DNA of 64,000 nt, from the NCBI GenBank assembly GCA_008802785.1, contig VUYT01000029.1, forward strand, positions 1 to 64,000. Reading direction: 5' to 3'. Positions 34,836 through 45,838 of the stretch are shown here, in pieces; within the stretch, counting starts at the first letter, position 1, and each line of letters starts with the position of its first letter. This DNA comes from Symmetrospora coprosmae (Eukaryota > Basidiomycota > Cystobasidiomycetes > Symmetrosporaceae). The notes beneath the pieces are model-generated. The model did not search any database and was not told the DNA's origin. It was given only the letters and a program-made list of their open reading frames with translations. Both the position numbers and the translations under genes were made by a program.

Positions 34836-37800
34836 ATGGTCCGCGCGAGTCGACGTGTCGGCACCGAGAACGAGACAGCGCAGGAGTACTACGATGCCAT
34901 CGTTCAGTTGCAGCCGGCCGACAGGCTGGCGGCCTTGCAGGCGTACAGTGCCATTCGCGTCCGAGCCATCGTGAAGCGCCTGAAGCTGGGCGTATGCAGG
35001 CCGAACACGCTCACCAGGTACGACCAGATAGAGAACAATGAGCGCATACTTGCGTACATCGCAGAGGTCAGCCCTTCCCTGCTCCGTTTCCTTTGCCAGC
35101 AGCGCGAGACTGACGCGTCCATCGCCTCCCTAATACATCCCCTCGTCGGACTGACTCTATGCGACAGAACGAAGACGACGACGATGATGACAGCACAGAC
35201 GAGGCGCCACAGTCCTCGGCCACAAGCCAGGTGTGTTGCCCCCTTCTAAGCTGCTTGCATGCTGTGCCACACATTAAGCTAAGCGTGCTGCGGTTTGTGG
35301 GCCTCTCAGTCGTCACCTCAGCAGGCCCCGCTCCACCAGCCCGTCGTCCTGACCATAGAGGACAGCGACGACGAGGCACCATCTTCTGTCCAGCCGCTTG
35401 CAGCTTCCGCGTCAACGGCCGCATCAGTGAGTCGCAGCGTCCGAATCTGGCCTTGCTGCCAGACGCTCCGCTAATCACCAGCACCGCCCGCGCCCCACCT
35501 TGCAGCACACGACCGCCGCTCCTCCAAAAACCGAGGGCACGGCAGTGAGTACTGAGAGAATCTGATTGCACAGCTGAGTTTCCGAAACCGTTTGCTGAAC
35601 GTTGCTCTCCGCCTTTGCCACATCTCACAGGCGCAGCCTATTTCCTTGTCCGATATTGAGAGCGAAGACGAGGCACCCAAAAAGTCCGCTCGCAAGTACA
35701 AGAAGGTGAGCTTGCCTGCGGGATCCAAGAACCCATGATGAGGAAGCCGGCGCTGACGCTTTTGGATCCGGCCTCTAAGCGCACGCGGCTTGCCCCAATC
35801 TTTGCTAGCAAGGCATCTGCATCCATCTCCGGCAGCGGCAAGGCGGGTTCCAGCACCGCCCTCTTCCACAGCACTGTAAAGGTGGGCGTTCCCTGCTCTC
35901 GTACCGACGATATATGCATCTCGCTCATTTAGTGCTTCCCGCCTGACCGCCTTCTTTGCCTCCCGACCCGCTACAGCCCCAGCTCGAGCGAACCTCTACC
36001 AAGGAGTCCGGCAGCAGCCGAGCCAGTACGGTCAGCAAGGTGAGCACGGGATCGGGCAACAGTGCAGTCACGGCTACTGCTCGCGTAGTACTGAGACGAA
36101 TCTCTCACCTTTACGTACAGGTTCATGCTGCTCCAGCCCAACTCGAGAAGGGATGCGTCCCTTCCCTACCTGCGCAGGCATCCAAGGTGGATCATCCCCA
36201 TCTGGCTACTTGCGGCATCATCAATGACTGACGTGTTACGGACGCGCTGCATCTTCAGGGTCCCGTTGCAAGGAACGGTGCCGCCAATGCTGCGCCTACC
36301 AAGATGGTGCGTGTAGCCACCCTATCCCCCTTCTAATTATTTTGCTCTCGATCGTGCCTCAACCGCGGCCCTACTCTCCCTCTCTGCTCGGTATGCCCTA
36401 GGTCATCCTTGACTCGGACGACGAGGACGTGCTACGTGACAAGAACCGGGGTCCGCTGACAGTAAGGCTTATGGTACCGTCTGCATGCGATGATGCAGCG
36501 CCGCAGAGACTCATAATGCATCTGCCTCACCTACCAAGTACGAGTCGGACGATGACGAGACGCAGGTGCGCCAACCCTGTTTTACTGCAAGTCAGCTACA
36601 TCACTGACCTTGTCTCCTTTTCTGGACATTTCAGTCGTCCATGTTCAGCGACAACTACTCCGGCACTGACTCCATGTCGACCGATCAGGTGAACTTCTCC
36701 TAGTGGCATCACTCCCACTGCTGATTACCCTTGTCCATGCTGCAGACCTCCGTTGTCTCCCGCGACAAGTCTGACCACGATCGCAGCCCGCCCGCGATAG
36801 TAAGCCAGTGACCGACATGATCCAATGACAGATGGGCTGACATTTTCTCTCGTCTTCGGCGCTCGCAGACCCACGCCATCGACGAGCATCCCACCGAGGC
36901 GCTTCACACTGTCGCAACTTGCACAGTCGAGAATCCCGGTACGAGCAGACTGCCTCTGGACGAGCAGCTTGCAGGCCTCAAGATCTGGAAGACCGACTAC
37001 CAGGAACACTGGGTCTCGGTGGTGGGCAACATTCGCGCTGCTCGAGCAGAGGTCGAGCACAAGCGCAGCCATGGCTGGCACGGCGTCTCTGGACTGAGAC
37101 CCGAGGACTTTGCCTCCGGCCTGCTGCTTTTTGCCGTCTTCGAATCGCGGGAAGCGCGGCAAACCAGAACCGGAGGCAAGCAAGAGGCGTTCCGATGGCT
37201 CCTTCACCGGGCCGTGAACCGCACGGGACACGTTGTCAGACTTCACACCAAGCACAACAACCTCTGGGAGAAGTATGCAGCCGGCTTCCTCTGGTTCTGA
37301 GTAGGCCCGTCACCTCTTCGGTGATCTTTCGCTTCCGCGCTCATGGACGGCTGATGTTTTTGCAGCCACGAGGCAACCAATGCAGTCCGACTCACGCTCC
37401 TCTCCAAAAAGCATGCCATCCAAGGACCTGAGATGTGGTGCCTCGACTATCTGCAAGCGGCTAGAGGAACGGATGACGTCTACGAAGTTCCCGCCAAACT
37501 TTTCTCCTGGCCGGTATCCGCCTGGAAGCCCACGAGAGCCAAGAGGCTCGTCAGGAAGCTCCTGGAGGCGACAAAGTCATGGAACCCGACAGACAGCTCC
37601 GGTCTTGCACCTTTCGCTGAGCCCGTCGAATGGGCTCCCCGCCACTTCACCTCTTTCTCGTCCGAGCGCCCGGAGCTACTGCTCAAGCTCACGCCTGGCA
37701 ACGGTATTAGGGTCCGCGGCATTGCACACTATTGTGTGGGCGGCCACGAAGCGCGTCTCGTGTTTCAGGACGAGACTGCGGCCTGGGATGCCGAGGGCGC

Positions 37801-38386
37801 CAGTGGGTTCATCCGCTTCTCGAAGCACGGCCTCGACAGTGCAACTCTTGTGGTCTACCTTCAGGCCAAGCTCGACGACGATGGTATCTATGGGCTCGAA
37901 GCACTCGTGAATGGAGCTGTCTACGTCTGGCCGGCTACAACACAGCGGAAGACCGGTCCGGCAGGCGAGCCAGCCATCTACACCTTGAGGAGGCTTTTTG
38001 CAATGGGCAAACAATTTGTCATCATCTTCACCAAAATCATCGTCAGAGACATTGAGCAGAATGGCCTCCCTCGCCCGCCCTACTCCTACTTTGTCGAAGG
38101 GATCAAGGTACCCGGGCAGCGAGAGAAGGTCAAGCCCCTTCGCCTCGTCTGCGAAACGCCCTCGTACACCGGCACCTACTTCAGCGTAGGCACGCACGGA
38201 GGGCAGGCTAAGCAGAAAGGCAAGGCGCGACAGAAGGCCAAGATGCAGGAGACAGGGAACAGCAAAGGCGATGGGCTCTTCAAGAGGAAGACAACCACCA
38301 AGGATGCCGGAAAGGGCAGCAAGGGCAAAGGAAATGGAAAGGGCAAGGGCAAGGAGCCCGAGAGGAAGATCCGAAGCGCGTACTGA
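34836..38386 (+). CDS. Unrecognised multi-exon protein with repeated acidic SUMO-interaction-like motifs
   Basis: I do not recognise this family. Exon 1 (34836-35066) encodes a helical domain (YYDAIVQLQPADRLAALQAY, RYDQIENNERILAYIAE). A run of small exons follows, several carrying one acidic motif: NEDDDDDDSTDEAP (35168-35230), VVLTIEDSDDEAP (35310-35426), PISLSDIESEDEAP (35631-35705), VILDSDDEDVL (36402-36461) and YESDDDETQ (near 36545). Two of these fit the SUMO-interaction consensus (hydrophobic core next to Asp/Glu/Ser). Two large last exons (about 36870-37286 and 37369-38386) form a folded region (EQLAGLKIWKTDYQEHWVSV, GPEMWCLDYLQAARGTDDVY, ETAAWDAEGASGFIRFSKHG). The end is a Lys/Gly-rich basic tail (KGKGNGKGKGKEPERKIRSA). 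About 800 residues. A nuclear role is an inference from the motifs and the basic tail. Confidence 0.68.
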
Positions 38387-40116
38387 AGCGCTGAGTCGGA
38401 TATGGCACGCCTGAGCTGATGAGGCATCGACCGGAAGCTCTGTGAGACCTCAGCCATAGCCTTACAAGGAAAGACACGGTGATAAAGAGCGAGCTCGCAG
38501 AAGTCGAACAAGGAAAGTAGGACGGCAAATGTTGTCGGTAGTGATGCCCTCCGCCTGACATGCGTGCAAGGCTTAACGTCTCTCTGGTGTGGTGACCGCG
38601 CTCTGCCTTTACGGAGCAAAGCTGACTGGCTAACTTGCCCTGTGACGCGCCTGCCACGGCGATAGGGCAGAGCTACAATACGAGGCGAGCGTCGCGCTGA
38701 CAGACTGCGCTGCTCGTGATCGTCAGCGCTGAGAGCAGGAAGGGAAGCGCACAGCTCGTCTTTTTGGATGGCTTGGAGTGCACCGCGAGCTCGTGCAAGT
38801 AGGGGGTTGACACGGCACGACCTCCTCGCACATGGGCTACCGCACGTGGCTTCTCGAGGGATACTGACAACGGAATCACTTGCCTCAGGGTTGGAGGGGC
38901 TAGATGGCGGATCTGGGATAGCGGCGGTCTGCCAACCTTCGGAGTAGCAAATCCCTTCCTTGCTGCGAGATTGGCACCAGCACCGCTCTCCAGATGATGT
39001 TTGCGGGAAGACGACTCCAGAGGCGCAGTTGAGCAGCAAACGCCAGACGAAGCCGAAATACAAGAAGCGCGAAAGCATTGAATTGAATCGAGTCCGCCGC
39101 GTGCAATTGCCACCGGAGGCTGCTTTATTGATACCGTGTTACCGAGGCTGGACACAGCAGAGGAGTGTCAAGGACGCTACCCGTGGGTCAGGCCGCAAAG
39201 ATGATCCTTGCGCTGCATTTCAGAAAGCCTCCACTCAGCGCGTCAAGCAGTATGTGCTCGAATTATTCGCCGAGACGCATGCTCAGCCTACCGCAGATCC
39301 TGAGTAGGACGAATCTGGATCTGGCAGGCTGCAGCATAACGACCGCTTCCTGGATGATCTTGCGGCCTATTGGCGCCGAGCCGGGGACTGCGGCCTGGGC
39401 TCTGTGGCGGGCGTACGAGGAGAAAAGGAGAGAGTACTCTCATGCTGAACGGATGTGGGCGGAAAGATGCAGGGGTAACGAGCGCGCGCTGATATGAGAT
39501 TGTCAGCGTCAGAGCGGGAGCGCGCCGCTTTGCCGCCGGCTGTCCCGCCACCATGCACAGACGGAGTAAGACGAGTATTAGCACGGAGTCAAGGCTGCGT
39601 CATCCCTCCTTCCTTTAGCGCATTGGGTCAGCGCAATGAGTGCGGCGCGAAAAGCACGGTGACGTCGGGGCCGAGGCTGGGTGTCCGCGCACAGACGAGG
39701 ACAGGCGCAGCTCCATCAACGCGTCAGGCCAGAGCGCTCCTGACACACGTCCAGTCGGAGACGAGTCGCAGCGCAGGTGCAGTCAAGCATCTGAACGTGC
39801 ATGACACTTGGGTCATATCAGACTGGCGCTCGTCTGGCAGATGCCCTGCCTGCTGCCATTGCGCAAGCGGTCCCAGTAGAGATCTGGAGAGAAAGCCGGG
39901 TGGGCAAAGAGTAGCGGGCGACACAGCCTTTCTTCCGGACAATGAACAGGCAGTAAGCATGTCGTGCAGTTGAATGGACAGAGGGTCGCCAGATCCTTGC
40001 GTCCCGGGTCAGCGAGCGTCACGTTCTGTCGTGGCGAGCGGTCGAGAGGGAAGCCGGCGGAGTGGCAGGAAAGCCTGGAGCGGCAGCATAGCAGGCAGAC
40101 GGATGTGACCATACGC
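38387..40116. other. Long region without a supported gene
   Basis: About 1.7 kb lie between the acidic-motif gene and the RNase III gene. Open frames exist on both strands (minus 38176-39078; plus 39494-39973) but none resembles a protein known to me. The upstream exons of the RNase III gene may lie in the last few hundred bases. Confidence 0.4.
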
Positions 40117-41435
40117 ATGGGTGGAACGAGAGGCTTCGAAACAGTTAGTTCCATCAAAGGCGCTGCAGCTATCGCCGTGCAGGTCAGACATCCTTCTAAC
40201 ACTGGGAAAGCACGTGTGGAAGCGTTAGTTGCAGGTGCAGGCAGCGTATTGGGTAGTGTTTCAGGGAGTAGCAGTGAGAGCGATGGGGAGGGATTGCAAG
40301 AGAGTGCCTACATATGGCTGCCGTATTGTCGCTGGACCACGCTGAACTGTGCAGGACTCGTCGAGGAGGAGTCTGGGCAACGGGTCGAGGCGGAGGCGCA
40401 GCGCACGTCCGCCAGCTCAGCCTCACTTCAACACCGGGCAACATCGGTTTCATCATCTAGTGTACAGCAGTATCAGGTTACGTTCATGCCACAGCAGGTC
40501 ACAGTCGACATCAAGTACACCCGACCTGGATGCCGTCCTCTCCCTGAGGGCTGGGTTGAACCTGGCAGTCGTATCGCCGTCGACAGGCTGCCTGGACTAC
40601 CGAGCCTCCCACCCGACGCGGCAAAGAACCCTTTCCTGCACAAGTCGTTCCTAGCAGAGAATCGTCCAGGGCATGCCGGCAACGAGCAGGATTGTCACAA
40701 ACGTGCCGAGTTCCTCGGAGATGCAATTCTGCATGCTCGCGCGGCTCTCTACCTGCACAGCGCGCAGTGCCGCCCCGAGTCTGGCGTCATGACTGTGAGC
40801 AGCGCGACGTCCAACGGCTACGACATGTCTCTGACTCCATGCTCCCTCACTAGTTACTCAATCATCGCATCACTACGAACGTCGCCTGGTCTATCATCGC
40901 GCTCGCCTACAACCTCGACGAGGGGCTGCTTCTGGGTACCATCGCCGAGAGGGATGGCTGGCGCATCAATCAAGGTATCCTGGCCGACACCTTCGAGTCG
41001 TACGTGGGCGAGCTGCAGCTCGCTGCACTGGACCCCAAGCACCGCCAGCAGTACGCACCCGTCGTCGACACCTTCCTTAGTCGCCTCTTCAGTGACGACG
41101 TCTTCCCGGACGCCCAAAGCGAGCTTGCCGAGATACAAGCCAACAAGATCGCCTATCGAGGCGCGCGACCGGGACTGAAGGAGCGCATGGGAAGGGGCAT
41201 ACACAAGCTTCACCAGCACCAGAAGCATGAGCGGGAGGACGGAACCGTCACGGAGACTGCCAAACGGGTGAAGCAGGACGCGCAGGACGAGGAAAGGACC
41301 ACCAAGGGCAAGGAGAGGGAGAGGGCACCCGAGAGCAGGCGTGACTACAGGGAGCGGGGCTACTGCTGCTCATGCTGCACCTGCCGCCACTGCGTTGCCA
41401 TCCAGCGACGGGCGGGAAAAGCTGAATGCAGGTAA
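40117..41435 (+). CDS. RNase III domain protein (5' and 3' ends uncertain)
   Basis: The product carries one RNase III catalytic domain, which cleaves double-stranded RNA. The signature reads HKRAEFLGDAILHARAALYL, and the second motif, after an intron (40795-40853), reads LADTFESYVGELQLAAL. All four metal-binding acids are therefore present (E and D of AEFLGD; D and E of LADTFE). The segment before it, GCRPLPEGWVEPG and LPGLPSLP, resembles fungal RNase III proteins with LPPLPPI. I see no dsRNA-binding domain. The C-terminus is Lys/Glu/Arg-rich (RERAPESRRDYRER) and ends in a Cys cluster, CCSCCTCRHC, at 41360-41395. The open frame extends upstream of 40117 without a stop, and ATGs at 40117 and about 40488 are both possible starts. 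A donor-like GTAAG overlaps the stop at 41435, so a further short exon is possible. Confidence 0.78.
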
Positions 41436-42509
41436 GATGCTGCTGTTATACGTTGACTGCTTTTGCTGTTATTCAGACCGCCAGTGTTGTAAGCGCCCAG
41501 GACTCCGTCACGACATCGTTATTCTTATTCCATTGCATGTATATAGTCAATTCACGCTTACAAGATTACATCGCATGCATACAGAACGGTAGATCAGAAG
41601 GATTCCTAATACGGGTGGCAGCCGCGCTGCAGACGCGTGATGGGCCAGCTTCGGTGCCGTTTTACGCACGCTATATATATGTCAAACAGCACATGTTTGC
41701 TATTCTTGGTGCGTAGCCAAGGGGTCAACTTTTTCTCCTGAATACCGGCGTGTACTTACACTCTTGATTCCCCAGTGCTCGGGCTCGAGTCTATCACGTT
41801 GAAGCTATAGCTGAGTGTAGATCTGTGCTGGGTAAGCGGGCCCAGCGGTTCAAGTCTCTGAGTTGTCGGCTCATGCTGACTTTGCCTCGCTCCGAACCTA
41901 GTTGCAAACGTTCGTGACCCCGCAAGCTCAAGACTTAGGAACCCGGCTAACCTAAATCTCTTACGCAGTAAAACCAAACTCTGCTCTGGTGCTTCGGCAT
42001 CTTAGCGAATCTCTTGACAGCCTTGACAGGCTCAGATTATCCTGATTTTTAATTTTTTTGGGCTAATGCGGGAACGGCCAATGCAGGACAGCGACAATTG
42101 TCAGAGGTAGAGAAGGCGCGAGATTGGATGGCTCATCATCTTGCGCATCGTTTGAAGTGCTGGGCTGTAGATTTGAAGCCTTATTGCGTCCATGTTCTCT
42201 CTCGAGATTGCGGGGAGCTTGGGCCGCTCGAGCGACCCAGAAGACATCCGGATGCGGAGCAAGAGACAGACAAGACGTCAATGTCAGTGGCTGTGTGTGT
42301 CTCGTCAGTGCGCCCCTTCCTTGTCACTACACCCGCCGTCAGTCTTTCTTTGTCTTCTTGCGCGGGCCGTCTCGGGTACCTGAGGGCGATTCTTGCCCGG
42401 CTGGGCCCGGCCCGGTGCTCGCGAGGGGGGAGCAGCTGCGAGAAGGCAGACGCAGATCAGCATCAGCTTGTCTTCCTGGCAGCACCATCCTTTCGACGAG
42501 CTCACCACC
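41436..42509. other. AT-richer intergenic region
   Basis: About 1.07 kb between RNase III and the carrier gene are visibly richer in A/T than the flanks between about 41440 and 42080, with TATATATA near 41670 and a T run near 42050. No gene or tRNA was supported. Confidence 0.45.
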
Positions 42510-43746
42510 ATGTCCAGCTGTGCGTGAACATCTCGCAGATGACACGGATGACACGACTGACGCCTCTTGTGCCGCCGTCACTGCAGCAACGAGGCAGGCC
42601 GCAGAGGCAGCGAGCGAAGAGACGAAGCGCCTGGCAGAGGAGGTCAAGGGCAAGACGTCGAGCATCAAGAACCTGGTTGCGGGCGGAGTGGGAGGTGTCT
42701 GCGCTGTGCTTGTTGGTCAGCCGTTCGATGGGTGCGTTGCCGATGCCTTCCGCTTCCTCTGGAACACCGAGCTGACACCGTCCCTCAGCATCAAGGTCCG
42801 GCTGCAGACTGCGCCAGATGGAGCATACACCGGCGCAATGGACGTCGCTCGCAAGACATATGCCAAGGATGGTCTCTCTGGGTGCGTCCGCAAATCCGGC
42901 CGGCCATCTCCGCGTCTCCTGATTGCAGGCTGATACGGATCGACCACACGCACACACAGGTTCTACAAAGGCATGGCCTCTCCTCTAGTTGGCGTGACGC
43001 CCATGTTCGCAATCTCGTTCTGGGGCTACGCCATGGGGAAGAAGCTCGTGTATGCCATCACTCCGGGGGACAAGGCGCGCGTCCTCGGTATCCCCGAGCT
43101 CGCACTCGCGGGTGCCTTTTCTGCTATTCCCATGGCGTTCGTCGCTGCACCCGTCGAGCGCGTCAAGGTCCTCCTCCAGATTGACGGGCAGAAAGCCACG
43201 CCGCAGTACAAGGGCCCGATGGACGTCGTATCCAAGCTGTACAAGGAGGGAGGAGTCAAGAGCTTGACGCGAGGCACAGTCGCGACCATTGCGCGAGACT
43301 CGCCAGGGAGCGCTGCGTGCGTGCTCCTTCTTATGCGATCGCTAGAGCGCAGCTGAATGTCCTCTTGTCGCCGCAGATACTTTGCCGCCTACGAAGCGAC
43401 CAAGCTCGCCATCACGCCGAAAGGACAGAACCCGGGCGACCTGAACCTGGGAAGCATCATGATTGCAGGTGGCGCAGCCGGAGTCGCCATGTGGAGCATC
43501 GCCATCCCGCCCGACACGGTCAAGTCACGGCTGCAAGGTGCACCAGCGGGCACATACACGGGCTTCATGGACTGCGCGCGGCAGCTCGTCGCCAAGGACG
43601 GCTTCGGCGCACTGTTCAAAGGCATCGGACCCGCCATGGTCCGTGCCGTCCCCGCCAACGCGGCCACTTTCCTTGGGTTCGAGGCAACCCTCAAAGCACT
43701 CAACAAGGCCGCGCCGCCTTCGACGGAAGACATTGTCAAGAGCTAG
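42510..43746 (+). CDS. Mitochondrial carrier, carnitine/acylcarnitine type
   Basis: An inner-membrane solute carrier that, by similarity to Crc1/AcuH, exchanges acylcarnitine for carnitine to feed mitochondrial fatty-acid and acetyl-unit use. Exons 42510-42519, 42587-42731, 42789-42881, 42960-43316 and 43377-43746 join to 324 residues. The threefold carrier repeat is clear: VLVGQPFDGIKVRLQ, AAPVERVKVLLQ and AIPPDTVKSRLQ are the three signature Px[DE]xx[KR] segments, each ending a first helix. The third repeat AGGAAGVAMWSIAIPPDTVK has the W-x-x-A-I-P-P-D pattern typical of the carnitine carrier branch. The soluble N-terminus of about 40 residues is Ala/Glu/Lys-rich. The first exon has only 10 nt, chosen because it restores the frame. 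The substrate is inferred from family likeness. Confidence 0.88.
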
Positions 43747-43815
43747 GAATGAAACTATGTTGCACACCTGCAGATCTAGATCTTTGATATCCGCCATGCA
43801 AAGCAATGCAGCCGT

Positions 43816-45158
43816 CTACTCGTTCATCTTGCCGGCGCGGGTTCCCTTTGCAACCTCGCTTTGTGCCTCGTTCTGCCGGCGCAAGTGGATCGAGTCAGCC
43901 ACTGCGCGTCTAGCTGCTCGGGCAGTACACCCACTCGAAGATAGCGACCGTAGATCTCGGTGTAGTACTGCCGGTCTGAAAGGGTCCTCACGACGCTGTC
44001 CCGTTTGAGAACCGCGTCTCGCCAGTCTGCTCGATCATCAGCGCTATGTATCTCTGACGTGTCACTTGTTCGAGCACTTACTCTTGAACTCGGCGCTGAG
44101 CAGATCATCCGTCAGACCACGGTGCTCCTCCAGCACGTACAGCCGAGCCACAAAAGGGGCGAGCGCTAAGTCTGCGAAGGTAAGCGGCTCGCCTGCATGG
44201 AACGGCCCTTTAACCTTCTTGGCAAAGTCGTTGAGTGCCGCGACGAGCTCCTCCCGTGCCGAGTCCTGCTTCTCCGACTCCTGAGCCTGCAGCAGCTGGA
44301 AGAAGGCTGGGATGCACTTCTTGCTGACGTGCTGTCTCGCCAGAGGATTAAGACTGTCAGCGGGGCTCGAGCATGGAGAGCGCGCGCACGCACGTCAACG
44401 CCCAATCGCATTTGGGCCGTGAGGTACGGATCTTTCGGTCGGAGATTGGGTTGTCGGTCGGGGTAAGCTGCAGCATGGACTCTGATCAGTCGATCCGCTC
44501 AATACTTTGCGAAAGAACAAGAGTAAGCGCGCACCATCCTCGAGGAACTCCAGAATCACCTGCGATTCATTGATGGGCTTGCCGCCGTACGTGACGGCCT
44601 GGAAGTGGAGAGCCGGGTCCGCATTCAGCAAGCTGGATGCACACAGAGTGACAGCACGCTCCAGCTCACGGGGACCAGCCCTCGCGGGCTGACTTTGAGG
44701 AACTCTTCATCCTTGTGGTACGGGTTCTCCTCCTCTGCAACGCAGCATCAATGCCAGGATTAGCGCTGGCCTTCGCTGACGTCATGAACAAGGTACGCGG
44801 ATTCGCTCAAGCTCACTGTACTGGTAGGGAATGCCCTTCTCCTCTAGTGCGATCCAAACGCGTTGGACGAAGCTGCAGTCATGGAATATGCGCATCAGCA
44901 GGAAGCGCAAGTCTCCGTCTGACCTGCTTTCCCCGCATCTTCAGCTTGACCGGCGGGAGCGTATACTCACGGGCAGAACCAGCCTGCATGGGCGTGTGTG
45001 ATAAGGGCATCCCCTCAGCAACCCGAGGCATGATCCGCCTAGGCTTGCCTATGCATACCACTGTAGAAGACGAGATCCTGAGGGTCCTGGTGTGCTTCGA
45101 CAGTCTTGATGGCTTTCCCCGTCGCGACAGGGTGGATCTGGGCATCTGGCATGGGCAT
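43816..45158 (-). CDS. Omega-like glutathione S-transferase
   Basis: A cytosolic thiol transferase or dehydroascorbate/glutathionyl reductase. The N-terminal thioredoxin fold begins after an introductory stretch (KAIKTVEAHQDPQDLVFYSG). The catalytic segment GWFCPFVQRVWIALEEKGIP has the CPF cysteine diagnostic of omega-type enzymes rather than a Tyr or Ser. The glutathione-binding part includes NPYHKDEEFLKVSPRGLVPV and the cis-Pro and ESQVILEFLED motif. The all-helical domain contains CIPAFFQLLQAQE, AGEPLTFADLALAPFVARLY and RTLSDRQYYTEIYGRYLR. A last intron with a CTGAC branch site joins YLR to NEAQSEVAKGTRAGKMNE, the usual fungal ending, with the stop at 43816-43818. About 270 residues in about eight exons. 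The start is the first ATG of the pair near 45152-45158. Confidence 0.87.
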
Positions 45159-45450
45159 GGCGGGCGACTGAATACTTTCGTAGGAGGTGATGGAGCTCGT
45201 CAGTAGGGTGCAAGAGAGGGACGTCGTCAGATGGAGAGAGGCTGATTGATTGACGAGGGAGGGGATCGGCAATGTCGGAGTCTCCCGCGGCGCTTTTAGG
45301 GGTAGCTGACTAAGCCTCGACAAAGCTGGACAACTCTTCCAGCTGGCGTCTCGAGAAAGGATGAAGGAATGGGTCGGGCGGGTGTCTGACGCACATAGAG
45401 GTGTTCTCCAGTGCTAGGGGCCACCTCGCGATGCCTGTCTTCATCGCAAA

Positions 45451-45476
45451 AGCCGTGGTCGCGCGCGACCACGGCT
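45451..45476. repeat. Perfect 26-bp palindrome
   Basis: The half AGCCGTGGTCGCG is followed without spacer by its exact reverse complement. The centre is CGCGCG. It lies 293 bases upstream of the GST start and 363 bases upstream of the nucleolin start. Confidence 0.95.
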
Positions 45477-45482
45477 GTGCTT

Positions 45483-45505
45483 GCCCCTATTCTCGAGATA
45501 GGGGC
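45483..45505. repeat. Palindrome with 8-bp arms and CTCGAG in the loop
   Basis: GCCCCTAT (45483-45490) and ATAGGGGC (45498-45505) are exact complements around TCTCGAG. It begins six bases after the 26-bp palindrome. Confidence 0.92.
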
Positions 45506-45838
45506 GAGCTCGTGTCAGACGCTCCGAGCAGAGCTTGAGGGTCGCAACGGCAGCAGGGGAGGTCAAGGAGTAATGAGGCGCAGCGAGAGGGATCGCATGC
45601 ATTGGTGCAAGTGCGGTGCATCCTCACTGGAGGACGTGCTGTGATGCGGGGCTGCTGCATCGACGTCGCCGCCAGTGCTCTCCCAGCAGTGGCGCGCGAT
45701 CACGCCTGGTCCTCGTCCTGCAGAAATCTCAGACCCCGGGTGTCGCGGCTCAGTCCAGCTTTTCCTCTTTCTCTCTCTCTCCCCCTTCCAACCAGGAGAT
45801 ATCATCGAATCCCCTAGTCTCACACATTCACACTCACA

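Larger units (their letters stand above)
45159..45838. promoter_or_regulatory. Divergent promoter region GST / nucleolin with two palindromes
   Basis: About 680 bases lie between divergent start codons. They contain a perfect 26-base palindrome (45451-45476), a second palindrome with 8-base arms (45483-45505) and a C/T-rich leader (45755-45790) in front of the nucleolin gene. Confidence 0.6.

Noticed and set aside
34836-38386. The unknown multi-exon gene as a mobile element
   Set aside because: No transposase, integrase or reverse transcriptase motif, no terminal repeats and no target duplication were seen, and the many introns argue for a host gene.
38176-39078. 300-codon minus-strand frame with a hydrophobic start
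   Set aside because: It overlaps the Lys/Gly-rich C-terminus of the gene ending at 38386. It has a low-complexity Pro/Phe/Leu end that mirrors that tail and resembles no family.
40117-41435. RNase III gene as a Dicer
   Set aside because: Only one RNase III domain is visible, with no helicase, PAZ or second RNase III domain nearby.
41830-41915. Possible tRNA B-box (GGTTCAAGTCT) in the AT-richer region
   Set aside because: No complementary T-stem, acceptor stem or A-box at the proper distance could be found.
43840-43960. A 29-nt intron near the end of the GST gene
   Set aside because: A longer intron of about 62 nt with a CTGAC branch site joins YLR to NEAQSEV in phase and gives the usual fungal ending, so the very short intron is not needed.
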